From Actinomycetota bacterium (GTDB lineage: Bacteria; Actinomycetota; Actinomycetes; Actinomycetales; Microbacteriaceae): DNA of 42,864 nt. The first letter of the stretch is position 1. Each line of letters starts with the position of its first letter. Where the stretch lies: assembly GCA_947454495.1 (NCBI GenBank), contig CANGKD010000003.1:1-42864 (forward strand), read 5' to 3'. Below are positions 33,528 to 42,666 of this stretch, one piece after another. The translations under genes and the position numbers were made by a program. Below the pieces are notes generated by a model, which made no database searches, was not told the DNA's origin, and worked only from the letters and a program-made list of their open reading frames with translations.

Positions 33528-35174
33528 TTAGTTGGCGATCTTCATCCACACGGTGGTCGCCGAGGGGAGCTTGTTGTCGACCAGCGGTGAACTTGAGACG
33601 AGAACGTCGCCGTCGGGCAGCTCAATGGGGTCGCCATTGAAGTTCGCGATGACGTGCCACCCGTTACCCCGGTCGAAGTGCAGGATCTCACCGTGGGCGT
33701 CTCCGTGCCACGTCAGTTCTTCACCCGAAATCAATGCCTTGCGCAGCGTGAGCGCACGACGGTAGAGATTCAGAGTCGAATCCGGGTCGGTTTCCTCGAC
33801 ATCAACGGCGTAGTTCGCGAACCACGCGGGCTGCGGCAGGTGCGACCCACCGGAGCTGAAGCCAAAGTGTGCGGCGTGCGCTTCCCAGGGCAGTGGCACG
33901 CGACACCCGTCGCGCCCCTTCATCTTGAAAAGATTGCGCACCCATTGGGGATCTTGAATTTGGTCGGCGGGGATGTCGGCGACTTCGTGGAGGCCGAGTT
34001 CTTCGCCCTGATAGAAGTAGGTCGACCCCGGGAGCCCGAGAATGAGCAGCGTGGCGGCACGAGCGCGACGAATGCCGAGCTCGACATCGAGAACCGGAGT
34101 CTTTCCGTCCGTCAACAACCACGCGTTCTCGTCGGTATTGCGAGGCAGGCCGTAGCGCGTGGCGTGACGCACCTTGTCGTGGTTGCTCAAGACCCACGTC
34201 GATGACGAACCGGCGCCGGCCGCGAGCGAGACATTGAATTGGATGATCTTGCGGAAGTCGCCCGCGTCAAAGTAGGAGCTGAGCAGGTCAAAGTTGAATG
34301 CCTGTCCCAACTCGTCCGGGCGGGCATACAGCACACGGCGCTCGGCACGAACGTAGGCCTCGGCCACCGCAACGCGCGGCGGGTCGTACTCATCGAAGAC
34401 CTTGCGCCACTCGCGATAAATCTCGTGCACCTCGTTACGGTCGAAGAGCACGTCATCACCCGACAATGAGTTGTCGAAATCCGTGAACTTCGGGAACGAC
34501 CGCAGGGGCTCGCTCATGTCTTTCTTGAGCGCGTGCGCCACGTCAATGCGGAACCCATCGACGCCGCGATCGGCCCAGAAGCGCAGTGTCTTCTTGAAGT
34601 CTTCGTGTACCTCGGGGTGGTCCCAGTTGAAATCCGGTTGCTCCGGGGCAAAGAGGTGGCAGTACCACTGGCCCGGCTTGCCGTCTGCCTCGGTGATTCG
34701 CGTCCACGCACTCGGGGCGAAGTGCGACGGCCAGTCGCTTGGTGGCAACTCGCCGTTTTCGCCCTTCCCATCCCGAAAGATGTAGCGTTCCCGCTCTGGC
34801 GACCCGGGACCCGCTTTCAACGCGGCCTGGAACCATTCGTGGCGGTCTGACGAGTGGTTGGGCACAATGTCAACAAAGACGCGGATGCCCACATCATGGA
34901 GTCCGGCCACCATCACGTCAAACTGCTCGAGCGTGCCCAGTTTGGGGTCGACGTCTCGGTAATCGTCAACGTCGTACCCGCCGTCGGCGAGGGCCGAAGG
35001 GTAGAACGGGCTCAACCAGACGGCATCCACACCGAGCTGACGAAGGTAGTCAATCTTGCTCGTGATGCCCGCGATGTCGCCAAGACCATCGCCGTTGACG
35101 TCAAAAAAGCTTCGAGGATAGATCTGGTAGATGACGGCTTGTCGCCACCAATTCTTGTCTTTAGAGAGTGCCAT
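33528..35174 (-). CDS. GH13 alpha-glucosidase (oligo-1,6-glucosidase/maltase type)
   Basis: Intracellular enzyme releasing glucose from malto- or isomalto-oligosaccharides or related alpha-glucosides. The 548-residue protein has GH13 regions WWRQAVIYQIYPRSFFDVNG, VFVDIVPNHSSDRHEWF, DGFRIDVAHAL (nucleophile Asp, about 208), VAVAEAYV (acid Glu, about 270) and LSNHDKVRHATR (Asp, about 331). No signal peptide. A GTCGACGCGCGTCGAC operator lies 42 bp upstream. Last gene of the sugar cassette, separated from the permeases by about 117 bp with its own promoter region. Confidence 0.92.
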   Translation of the reverse strand: MALSKDKNWWRQAVIYQIYPRSFFDVNGDGLGDIAGITSKIDYLRQLGVDAVWLSPFYPSALADGGYDVDDYRDVDPKLGTLEQFDVMVAGLHDVGIRVFVDIVPNHSSDRHEWFQAALKAGPGSPERERYIFRDGKGENGELPPSDWPSHFAPSAWTRITEADGKPGQWYCHLFAPEQPDFNWDHPEVHEDFKKTLRFWADRGVDGFRIDVAHALKKDMSEPLRSFPKFTDFDNSLSGDDVLFDRNEVHEIYREWRKVFDEYDPPRVAVAEAYVRAERRVLYARPDELGQAFNFDLLSSYFDAGDFRKIIQFNVSLAAGAGSSSTWVLSNHDKVRHATRYGLPRNTDENAWLLTDGKTPVLDVELGIRRARAATLLILGLPGSTYFYQGEELGLHEVADIPADQIQDPQWVRNLFKMKGRDGCRVPLPWEAHAAHFGFSSGGSHLPQPAWFANYAVDVEETDPDSTLNLYRRALTLRKALISGEELTWHGDAHGEILHFDRGNGWHVIANFNGDPIELPDGDVLVSSSPLVDNKLPSATTVWMKIAN

Positions 35175-35215
35175 GAGGAGCTTTCAGATGTGGGAGGGAA
35201 TTGCGATTGAACGAA

Positions 35216-35231
35216 GTCGACGCGCGTCGAC
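35216..35231. promoter_or_regulatory. LacI-type operator of the glucosidase gene
   Basis: GTCGACGCGCGTCGAC, a perfect 16-bp palindrome, 41 bp upstream of the glucosidase start. Identical to the site at 38729-38744 and 15/16 identical to the site before the LacI gene. Confidence 0.85.
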
Positions 35232-35291
35232 CAAGCCTAGCTAGAGGGACAGGTTGTGTAGCTCACGGGAGTGCGAGCCACACCGAATGGT

Positions 35292-36215
35292 CTACTTCAC
35301 CGATCCCATGGTCACGCCCTTGAGGAGCGTGCGCTGGAAAATGAGGAAGAAGATGAGCGTCGGCAAGATACCGACAAGCGCGGCTGCGGCCTGTTGCGTG
35401 GGCTCACTCGTGTACTGGCCGGACGCCAGTCCCATTGAGAGTGACACCGTCTGACTCGAGTTTGACGGCAACAAGACCAACGGATACAGGAACTCGTTCC
35501 AGGTCCAAATGAAGAAGAACACCATGAGCACGAGCAGCGTCGGACGTGTCAACGGGAAGACGACGTTCCACAGCAACCGGACGCTTCCGGCGCCGTCGAT
35601 TCGCGCGGCCTCAAGGATTTCCGACGGAAAATCAGACAACACCGACGCGAGAAGATACGTTCCAAACGCGCTCTGCAAGACGGAGAAGATGATGATCAAC
35701 GACCAAATGTTGTCGTAGAGGTTCACCATCTTTGCCATCTTCAGCAACGGGTACATGAGCGCCTCGGCCGGAATCGTGAACGCAATCATGAAGAGAGCGA
35801 GAATGAAGAAACGCCCCTTCACGCGACCGATACCAATGGCGTAGGCCGTCAGAAAGCTCAGGAGCACACCGAAAATCGCCACCCAGAAGCTGATTTGGAA
35901 GGAGTTCCAGAGCTTCTCGGTGAAGTTGGCCTTGATCCAGAACGCCGTGATGTTCTCAAACGTGATGTTGCTCGGCAACGAGAGAGGCCCACTCGTCGTG
36001 TAATCGGCTTTCGATTTGACCGAGTTCACGAATGCAAGATAAAGCGGCGCGATCCACAGCAGGGCGGCGAGCACAATGAACCCGAGGACGCCCCATGAGA
36101 ATCCCGTGCGGCGATTGAAACCACCCTGACCACGCCGACTCAGTTTCTTGAGCTCACGCGCATCCGGCTGTTTCGTCTCATTGGCGAACGTTGCTTCGGA
36201 AAGAAGTTGACTCAT
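35292..36215 (-). CDS. Carbohydrate ABC transporter permease (MalG/ThuG family)
   Basis: Inner-membrane permease of a CUT1-type sugar importer. The 307-residue protein has six hydrophobic segments (first FSWGVLGFIVLAALLWIAPL) and the EAA loop EILEAARIDGAGSVRLLWNV followed by FPLTRP, which docks on the ATPase. A long, charged cytoplasmic N terminus precedes the first helix. ATG 36215 overlaps the stop of the partner permease as ATGA. No ATPase gene is in the cassette, so a shared MsiK-like ATPase elsewhere is likely. Confidence 0.93.
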   Translation of the reverse strand: MSQLLSEATFANETKQPDARELKKLSRRGQGGFNRRTGFSWGVLGFIVLAALLWIAPLYLAFVNSVKSKADYTTSGPLSLPSNITFENITAFWIKANFTEKLWNSFQISFWVAIFGVLLSFLTAYAIGIGRVKGRFFILALFMIAFTIPAEALMYPLLKMAKMVNLYDNIWSLIIIFSVLQSAFGTYLLASVLSDFPSEILEAARIDGAGSVRLLWNVVFPLTRPTLLVLMVFFFIWTWNEFLYPLVLLPSNSSQTVSLSMGLASGQYTSEPTQQAAAALVGILPTLIFFLIFQRTLLKGVTMGSVK

Positions 36216-37174
36216 CGGTTCTCTCCCTGCTTGGTCTGGAGGCGAAGTAGATAGATGGCGAAGACGATGAGCAGAAGTGCCAGCACCGTTGAGATGGCCG
36301 CACCGTATCCGACCTTTCCGGTCTGGATGAAGTTGAAGTAAGAGAAGTACGCCGGAACGTTGGTCGCGGTACCCGGGCCACCCTGGGTCATTACGTAGAC
36401 GGGAGCAAAAACCTTGAGCGCGGCGACCGTCGTCGTGAGGAGTACGACAGAGATTTCGGGTGCGAGCTGGTTAATGGTGATCATGCGAAAGCGCTGGAAC
36501 CAGGACGCGCCGTCGATGGCCGCTGCCTCGTGAACCGATTGATCCGCTCGCGCGAGACCCGACATGAAGATGGTGACGGTGTAACCGATTTGAATCCAGA
36601 TGAGCACGACGTTGACCGACAGCATGGCCAGCCCGGCGTTTCCGAGCCAGTTGGGTGCTTGGTCAACACTCGGGAACCAGCCCCACTGCACCATGGTGAC
36701 GTTGAAGATGCCCTGTTGTGAGCTGAGCATCCACGACCACAACAGACCGGCGACAGCGATGGGGATGATCTGCGGCAAGAAGAACGCGGCGCGAACGGCT
36801 GCCGATGATCCGTTGCCAAAGCGCGGGGCGATGTAGTCGAAGAGCGCGGAGGCGATGATGAGGCCGAGGCCGGTCGGAACGACGGCCATCGACACGATGA
36901 AGACGACGGAATGCAAGAAGGACTGCCAGAAGGTGTCGTCTTGGAACAGCTTGATGTAGTTGTCGAGACCAATCCACTTGGGCGTGCCCAGGCCCTGGTT
37001 CCACTTCGTGAAGCTCAGGTACACGTTCCAGGCGAATGCCACAACCACGACGATGGTGAAGGTGAGAAGACCGGGAATCGCCCACGGCCAATACAAGCCA
37101 TTCGATGCCGGTCGCGACGTCGGAGCCCTGCGGGCCCGGGACTTCTTGTCCGCTGCTGGTGTCACTGTCGTCAT
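36212..37174 (-). CDS. Carbohydrate ABC transporter permease (MalF/ThuF family)
   Basis: Partner permease of the CUT1-type importer. The 320-residue protein has a basic, Ala/Arg-rich N terminus, six hydrophobic segments (first IPGLLTFTIVVVVAFAWNVY), and the EAA loop VHEAAAIDGASWFQRFRMI followed by INQLAPE. ATG 37174 follows GAAGAGGTCATC; the frame upstream of it is not coding-like. Transcription arrives from the binding-protein gene through the hairpin at 37294-37331, so expression should be lower than that gene. Confidence 0.92.
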   Translation of the reverse strand: MTTVTPAADKKSRARRAPTSRPASNGLYWPWAIPGLLTFTIVVVVAFAWNVYLSFTKWNQGLGTPKWIGLDNYIKLFQDDTFWQSFLHSVVFIVSMAVVPTGLGLIIASALFDYIAPRFGNGSSAAVRAAFFLPQIIPIAVAGLLWSWMLSSQQGIFNVTMVQWGWFPSVDQAPNWLGNAGLAMLSVNVVLIWIQIGYTVTIFMSGLARADQSVHEAAAIDGASWFQRFRMITINQLAPEISVVLLTTTVAALKVFAPVYVMTQGGPGTATNVPAYFSYFNFIQTGKVGYGAAISTVLALLLIVFAIYLLRLQTKQGENR

Positions 37175-37293
37175 GATGACCTCTTCGTCTTCATTCGAGT
37201 GTCGCCGGTGTCGAGATTCCTGACGTCCCGCGACGCGTTGCTGGATTGAGTCTATGCACGCGAGCCCGCGTGCTGAAGGATCGAGGGTAAATA

Positions 37294-37331
37294 GTTTCCG
37301 GTGCGCTGCCGGGTGGCAGCGCACCGGAAAC
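37294..37331. repeat. 17-bp perfect inverted repeat between binding-protein and permease genes
   Basis: GTTTCCGGTGCGCTGCC (37294-37310), loop GGGT, GGCAGCGCACCGGAAAC (37315-37331). On the minus strand it is followed by TATTTACC, only a short T-rich run. It would act as an mRNA 3' stabiliser and/or partial terminator, giving more binding protein than permease, as seen at malE-malF in other bacteria. Confidence 0.88.
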
Positions 37332-37371
37332 CTGGTACTTCAGTGACGATTTCGCGTCACGTCAGCGAGTG

Positions 37372-38655
37372 TTACGGCTTGTTCTCTTCGTAGTACGAGC
37401 CGATTGCCTCGCGGTACTGCTCCGGAGTGGTGTTGCCTGCGACGAGGTCGATGACAGCAGCCTTCAGGATGTCGTAGTAGCCGGAGACGGGCCAGTCGGG
37501 GTAGAAGCCGAGGCCGTTGCTCGCGACGAGCTCGTTGAAGAGCGGGAGCGTCTTCAGCGTGGTCGGGTCGGTCACGTTGTCGATGTTGGCGAGCAGCGGA
37601 AGACCGCCGTCGTTTGCCATCATGTCCTGGTACTTCGGCTGCAGAGTCAGGTTGATGAACTCGGCGGCGAGGTCAGCGTTGTGACCCTTGGCAGGAATGA
37701 CCCAGACGTTACCGGCAGAACCGGTGCTGACGGGGTTACCCGGAGCCAGCATCTTGCTCCAGTTGAACGTAGCGGCACCGGCAACGGTGCCATCGAGCCA
37801 CGTACCACCAGGCATGAACGGCGAGGCGCCACTCGTGAAGCCGGCGACGGCGTCATCAGCGGTTGCACCCGAGGCGCTCGACGCGATGTAGCCCTTCTGG
37901 ACCCAGCGCTGGAGCGTCGTCGACGAGTCAGTGAACTGAGCGTCGTTGAAGTCAACCGGTGCGGTGAAGAACTGGTACGCGTTGACCCAGTCCTGGTCCG
38001 CCGTGTTGAGCGTCATGTTGTAGGCAAGGTGGACGAGCATGTAGTCCGCAGCCGTGATCGGCGTGATGCCGGCGGCGACGAGCTTGTCCATGGCTGCCTC
38101 GAAGTCTGCGTTCGTGGCGAGCGACGCGGCGTCAATGCCGTTTGCCTTCAGGATGTCGTCGTTGACGAAGTAGCCAACGTACTCACCGTAGGTGGGGATA
38201 CCGTAGAGGTCGCCCTGGCCCATGATGCCGTCGGTGTAGCGTCCAACTGCCTGAGCCGATGCGGGGAGCGTGGTGTCCCAGCCGTACTTCTTGGCGTAGT
38301 CGTTGAGGTTGGTCAGAAGGCCAGCGGCCGAAGCGGCACCAGCAGTTCCGTTACCCTTGTTCCACTCAGACACGTCAGGTGCCTTGTCGGAGTCGAGAAT
38401 CGAGTTACCCGACTTCTCAATCTGCTCCCACGTCTTGAACTCGAAGTTCACGGTGACGTCGGGGTGAGCAGCCTTGAGCTCTTCGAGAGCGGCCGTCCAT
38501 GCCTTGTACTGAGCGGTGTCCTCACCTGAGTACCACCACACGGTGAAGGTCTTGCTTTCGCTAGCGCCGGCGCAGCCGGACAGCGTACCGAGGGCGAGCG
38601 CGGCGACTGCAGCAGCCGATGCGACGCGAAGCCCACGCTTGGTTGAGTGCTTCAT
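37372..38655 (-). CDS. Sugar ABC transporter solute-binding lipoprotein
   Basis: Extracellular sugar-binding protein of the cassette's importer. The 427-residue protein has a signal peptide (RGLRVASAAAVAALALGTLS) with lipobox LSGC (Cys about residue 28), then FTVWWYSGEDTAQYKAW, typical of family 1 solute-binding proteins, and later PGGTWLDGTVAGAATFNWSK. Substrate is probably an alpha-glucoside, given the adjacent glucosidase. ATG 38655 is preferred because AAAGG lies upstream; ATG 38676 is in frame but has no ribosome-binding site. An operator and -10 lie about 75-100 bp upstream. Confidence 0.93.
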   Translation of the reverse strand: MKHSTKRGLRVASAAAVAALALGTLSGCAGASESKTFTVWWYSGEDTAQYKAWTAALEELKAAHPDVTVNFEFKTWEQIEKSGNSILDSDKAPDVSEWNKGNGTAGAASAAGLLTNLNDYAKKYGWDTTLPASAQAVGRYTDGIMGQGDLYGIPTYGEYVGYFVNDDILKANGIDAASLATNADFEAAMDKLVAAGITPITAADYMLVHLAYNMTLNTADQDWVNAYQFFTAPVDFNDAQFTDSSTTLQRWVQKGYIASSASGATADDAVAGFTSGASPFMPGGTWLDGTVAGAATFNWSKMLAPGNPVSTGSAGNVWVIPAKGHNADLAAEFINLTLQPKYQDMMANDGGLPLLANIDNVTDPTTLKTLPLFNELVASNGLGFYPDWPVSGYYDILKAAVIDLVAGNTTPEQYREAIGSYYEENKP

Positions 38656-38728
38656 TTGGTTGATTACCTTTCTCATTGGCGGCGGGAGTGCCGCGCAACT
38701 TCATTGGTGCTTCAAGGTGACACGAATC

Positions 38729-38744
38729 GTCGACGCGCGTCGAC
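38729..38744. promoter_or_regulatory. LacI-type operator of the binding-protein/permease operon
   Basis: GTCGACGCGCGTCGAC, perfect 16-bp palindrome. It starts 6 bp downstream of a likely -10 (TATAGA on the minus strand), so it covers the transcription start and repressor binding there should block initiation. Confidence 0.87.
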
Positions 38745-38750
38745 AGTGAC

Positions 38751-38756
38751 TCTATA
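38751..38756 (-). promoter_or_regulatory. Likely -10 element of the binding-protein promoter
   Basis: TATAGA on the minus strand, directly upstream of the operator. A -35 box is less clear. Confidence 0.5.
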
Positions 38757-38801
38757 ACGAGACCGCCAGAATTGCGACGGCCGTAACCGAATTGTGATAA
38801 T

Positions 38802-39848
38802 TCAGTCTGCGCGGAGGGGGGCCGGACCCGTGCTCCCGCGATCTACCAAGACCGGCGGAGCGAGAATCTGGCGGGTCGGCGCCGAGGCGTTGGTCATCCG
38901 CTCAATGAGGACGGTCATCGCCTCGTCGCCGAGCACTCCACCCGGGACAGAAATAGTCGTTTGGGCGGGCACCGTCATCTCGGCCTGCTCCGGGCTAATA
39001 CCAAAATGCAGAATGGACATGTCTTCGGGCACACGCAGACCCATGACCGCGAGTTCCTCGAGTACCCCAATCATCGCGGGTGCGTTGAATCCCACGGCGG
39101 CGGTGATTCCCGGATGCGCGGTGAGGAGTTGCGCGAGCGCCTCGCGACCGGCACGAATGTTGGGTCGCGAATTGACCAGGTGAACACGCATGCCTCGTCG
39201 CTCGGCCTGCGCCATGAGCGATGACTGCGTGAGAATCACCGGACCGTAGCCCGATTCGACGACGCTGCCCGGCTGCGAAATCAAGGCCACCTCGGTGTGA
39301 CCGAGATCGGCCAAATGATTGACGGCCAAGGGCCCCCACGCGTCGAAATCGGCATCGATGTACGAAAGCGCGGTGTTGTCTTTGGTGCGTCCAATCGTGA
39401 CGAACGGTAAGCGCGTCGTGCGGAGGTAGTCCACACGTTCATCGTGCTGACGAACCTCCATCAGGATGATTCCATCAATCAGCCCTTGGGAGACCAGCCG
39501 ACGCAGCGCGTCGATGTCGTTGATGTCGTGTGTCCACATCAACAGCTGGATGCCCTCCACTTCGGCACGATCGGAGGCGGCGTTGACGTAGTTCAAGTCG
39601 GAGACGTCGATTCCACGTTCACCAACGGGAAAATGCAGAGCCACCAGGCTCGGCTTCTTGCTGGCCAGCGCTGCGGCACGCGCGTGCGGAACGTAGCCGA
39701 GGTCATCCATGGCACGCTCGATGCGTTCGCGCGTCTCGTCGGAAATGGGCCGGTCACCCGTGAGCGCATACGAGACGGTGGAGTCCGAGACACCGGCGAG
39801 GCGAGCGACATCGGCGCGCGTTGCGCGACGCGGTGGTTGCTGTGGCAC
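38802..39848 (-). CDS. LacI-family transcriptional repressor of the sugar cassette
   Basis: A 348-residue regulator with the LacI HTH and hinge (RATRADVARLAGVSDSTVSY, ALTGDRPISDETRERIERAM) and a periplasmic-binding-like effector domain (LVALHFPVGERGIDVSDLNY; GIILMEVRQHDERVDYL; VEDMSILHFG-like VPEDMSILHFG). GTG 39848 has GAGGAGG 6 nt upstream. Three near-identical palindromes before this gene, the binding-protein gene and the glucosidase gene are its probable operators, so it likely autoregulates. Confidence 0.93.
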   Translation of the reverse strand: MPQQPPRRATRADVARLAGVSDSTVSYALTGDRPISDETRERIERAMDDLGYVPHARAAALASKKPSLVALHFPVGERGIDVSDLNYVNAASDRAEVEGIQLLMWTHDINDIDALRRLVSQGLIDGIILMEVRQHDERVDYLRTTRLPFVTIGRTKDNTALSYIDADFDAWGPLAVNHLADLGHTEVALISQPGSVVESGYGPVILTQSSLMAQAERRGMRVHLVNSRPNIRAGREALAQLLTAHPGITAAVGFNAPAMIGVLEELAVMGLRVPEDMSILHFGISPEQAEMTVPAQTTISVPGGVLGDEAMTVLIERMTNASAPTRQILAPPVLVDRGSTGPAPLRAD

Positions 39849-39889
39849 GGTCACCTCCTCATGTCCGTCTCGGATAGTACCCAAAAAAC

Positions 39890-39905
39890 GTCGACGCGCG
39901 TCGAA
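39890..39905. promoter_or_regulatory. LacI-type operator of the repressor gene itself
   Basis: GTCGACGCGCGTCGAA contains a perfect 14-bp palindrome TCGACGCGCGTCGA (39891-39904). A TACTAT -10 candidate on the minus strand lies at 39874-39879, so the operator would overlap the -35 region. Confidence 0.83.
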
Positions 39906-39955
39906 TTTCTCGAGCGAGCGCGAGCGCGAAAGTCCGCGCCGGCCGGGGGCGCGCC

Positions 39956-41632
39956 CTATGCTTCGATGACCAACGGCACAATCATGGGCCGGCGACGGTA
40001 ACTCTTGTTGACCCACTGCCCCACCGTGCGTCGTACGACCTGCGATAACTGATGCGCATCCCGTGTTCCGTTGTGCGCGGCATCGGCGAGCGCCGCGGCA
40101 ATCGCCGGTTTGACGTCGTCGAACACCTCGTCGTCTTCGGCGAACCCACGGGCGTGAATCTCGGGACCGACGATGATCTTGCCCGTGGCCGGATCAACAA
40201 CGACGATGATCGAAATGAACCCCTCTTCGGCCAAGATTCGGCGGTCCTTCAAGTCGGCGTCGGTCACCTCACCCACGGTGGAGCCATCGACATAGACAAA
40301 GCCGATATCAATCTGCCCGACAATTCGGGCCTCGCCCGCGATGAGGTCAACGACGGTTCCGTTGTCGGCCATGATGGTGCGCTCCGGCGCGATACCCGAC
40401 TCGATAGCCAAGTCCGCGTTTGCCCTCAGGTGTCGATATTCTCCGTGCACGGGCATGACGTGGGTGGGCTTGAGGATGTTGTAGCAGTAGAGAAGTTCGC
40501 CGGCCGCGGCGTGACCTGACACGTGAACCCGAGCGTTGCCCTTGTGCACGACCTTGGCGCCCAAACGCGTGAGTCCGTCGATGACCCGATAGACGGCGTT
40601 CTCGTTTCCGGGGATGAGGCTGGAGGCGAGAATCACCGTGTCACCCTCCCCCACCTCAATCTGGTGTTCGAGGTTGGCCATGCGGGCGAGAACCGCCATC
40701 GGTTCGCCCTGCGAACCGGTGGACATGTAGACGAGTCGATCATCCGGCATATCGACGGCTTTTTTGGCGTCGATAAGGAGACCCTCGGGTACGGTCAAGA
40801 AGCCCAATTGCTCGGCAATCGTCATGTTGCGCACCATGGACCGTCCCAGGAGTACAACGTGCCGGCCGTTCGCCGCCGCGGCATCGAAGACCTGCTGCAC
40901 GCGGTGCACATGGCTCGAGAAGCTCGCCACGATCACCCGTCGACGCGAACGATGGATAACGCTCTCGATGACCGGTCCGATGTCTTTTTCGAGCGGGGTG
41001 AACCCCGGTACGTCGGCATTGGTCGAGTCGGGTAAGAAGAGGTCTACACCCTCTTCGCCGAGACGCGCAAAGGCGCGCAGGTCGGTAATGCGGCCATCGA
41101 GCGGGAGCTGGTCCATCTTGAAGTCACCCGTGTGCAGCACGAGGCCGGCGGCGGTGCGAATGGCGACGGCGAGCGCATCCGGAATCGAGTGATTGACCGC
41201 AATGAACTCGAGATTGAACGGGCCGAATTGCTCACGATCACCCTCGCGCACCTGCAGGGTGTAAGGCTGGATGCGGTGCTCTTTGAGCTTGGCTTCGACG
41301 AGTGCGAGCGTCAGCGTTGACCCCACGAGCGGAATGTCGTTGCGCAGACGCAACAGATAGGGCACGGCACCAATGTGGTCTTCATGTCCGTGCGTGAGCA
41401 CAACCGCGAGAACGTCGTCGAGGCGATCGCGAATGTACGAGAAGTCGGGCAGGATCAGATCCACGCCCGGCTGGGTTTCTTCAGGAAAAAGTACGCCGCA
41501 GTCGACAATGAGCAGCTTGCCTGCGAATTCGTACACCGCCATGTTGCGACCGATTTCACCGACTCCGCCGAGGGGAACGATGCGCAGGGCATCTTTCGCG
41601 AGCGCGGGCGGGTCAAACAGGTCGTTGGGCAT
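39956..41632 (-). CDS. rnj: Ribonuclease J
   Basis: Metallo-beta-lactamase/beta-CASP ribonuclease for mRNA decay and rRNA maturation. The 558-residue protein has ALRIVPLGGVGEIGRNMAVY, the metal motif LTHGHEDHIGAVPYLL, LHTGDFKMDQLPLDG, the beta-CASP signature ATFSSH-like VASFSSHVHRVQQVF, and a C-terminal domain with GPEIHARGF. ATG 41632 follows GAAGGATTAC; an upstream frame is open but overlaps dapA. A short GC-rich hairpin (39935-39953) just after the stop could end the transcript. Follows dapA after 28 bp. Confidence 0.95.
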   Translation of the reverse strand: MPNDLFDPPALAKDALRIVPLGGVGEIGRNMAVYEFAGKLLIVDCGVLFPEETQPGVDLILPDFSYIRDRLDDVLAVVLTHGHEDHIGAVPYLLRLRNDIPLVGSTLTLALVEAKLKEHRIQPYTLQVREGDREQFGPFNLEFIAVNHSIPDALAVAIRTAAGLVLHTGDFKMDQLPLDGRITDLRAFARLGEEGVDLFLPDSTNADVPGFTPLEKDIGPVIESVIHRSRRRVIVASFSSHVHRVQQVFDAAAANGRHVVLLGRSMVRNMTIAEQLGFLTVPEGLLIDAKKAVDMPDDRLVYMSTGSQGEPMAVLARMANLEHQIEVGEGDTVILASSLIPGNENAVYRVIDGLTRLGAKVVHKGNARVHVSGHAAAGELLYCYNILKPTHVMPVHGEYRHLRANADLAIESGIAPERTIMADNGTVVDLIAGEARIVGQIDIGFVYVDGSTVGEVTDADLKDRRILAEEGFISIIVVVDPATGKIIVGPEIHARGFAEDDEVFDDVKPAIAAALADAAHNGTRDAHQLSQVVRRTVGQWVNKSYRRRPMIVPLVIEA

Positions 41633-41660
41633 GTAATCCTTCGTGTGAAGTGTCGAGCAG

Positions 41661-42638
41661 CTAGTGCTCGCGGGTGGTTCCCGCGACTTTGGGGAGCGCG
41701 CCACCGGCAGCGGCATTGCGGTCTGGTGAGAAGTTGCTCATGTCGACGCCGGGAATCTCGCCGACCAGTGCGAGTTCATCCTCAATGATTGCGGCTTCCC
41801 ATTCCTCGGGGCCGACGAGCGGGAGGCGAACACGCGGCGTCGAAATACGGCCGAGTCCATGCAGAATGTACTTTGCGGCCACGGTGCCGGGGACGTGAGT
41901 CATGACCGCGCGAACGAGCGGCTCGAGCTTCTTGTGCATTTCTGTGGCCGCGTGCAGGTCACCTCGATTGACCGCGTCGACAATGACCCGATACGGCGCC
42001 GGGGCAATATTCGCCGTCACACCGATGAGGCCGACGGCCCCGATCGCGAGGTGGGGCAACACGTTGGCGTCATCACCGGAGAAGTAAATCAGGTCGGTTT
42101 GATTGAGCACACGACTGACTTCGCTAAAGTCGCCCTTCGCGTCTTTCACGCCCACGATGCGCGGGTGCTTCGCCAGGCGAAGAATCGTTTCGTATTTGAT
42201 CGGGATGCCCGCACGCCCCGGAATGTCGTACACGAGCATCGGTAGCTCGGTGGCGTCAGCCACCATGCGGAAGTGCGTGAGCACACCGGCTTGCGTGGGC
42301 TTGTTGTAGTACGGCGTGACGGCCATGATGCCGTCGGCACCCGCCTTCTCGGACTTTTTCGCCAATTCGATGGCGTGTGCGGTCTCGTTCGACGGACCAC
42401 CCATGATGATCTTGGCGCGCGAACCGGCAACTTTTTTGCCCACTTCGACGAGGCGCACCTTTTCGGCGTCGGTCAGGGTCGAGGTTTCTCCCGTCGTTCC
42501 CGTCACGACGATGCCGTCGGCACCGTTACTCACGACGTCATCAATTAAGCGTTCAACGTCGTTCCAGTCGACCTCACCGTCGTGGGTGAAGGGCGTCACC
42601 AACGCGACGAGAACCTGTCCAAAAGGGTTTACAGCCAC
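41661..42638 (-). CDS. dapA: 4-hydroxy-tetrahydrodipicolinate synthase
   Basis: First committed step of diaminopimelate/lysine synthesis, condensing aspartate semialdehyde and pyruvate. The 325-residue protein has VALVTPFTHDGEVDW, VVTGTTGETSTLTDAEK (pyruvate carboxylate site), VTPYYNKPTQAG (catalytic Tyr), LVYDIPGRAGI, and GVKDAKGD, whose Lys (about 163) forms the Schiff base. The C terminus extends about 30 residues beyond the core. GTG start at 42638. dapA-rnj adjacency is conserved in actinobacteria. Confidence 0.95.
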   Translation of the reverse strand: MAVNPFGQVLVALVTPFTHDGEVDWNDVERLIDDVVSNGADGIVVTGTTGETSTLTDAEKVRLVEVGKKVAGSRAKIIMGGPSNETAHAIELAKKSEKAGADGIMAVTPYYNKPTQAGVLTHFRMVADATELPMLVYDIPGRAGIPIKYETILRLAKHPRIVGVKDAKGDFSEVSRVLNQTDLIYFSGDDANVLPHLAIGAVGLIGVTANIAPAPYRVIVDAVNRGDLHAATEMHKKLEPLVRAVMTHVPGTVAAKYILHGLGRISTPRVRLPLVGPEEWEAAIIEDELALVGEIPGVDMSNFSPDRNAAAGGALPKVAGTTREH

Positions 42639-42666
42639 GACGCTAAGGCTAGCGCGTCACTGAGGG

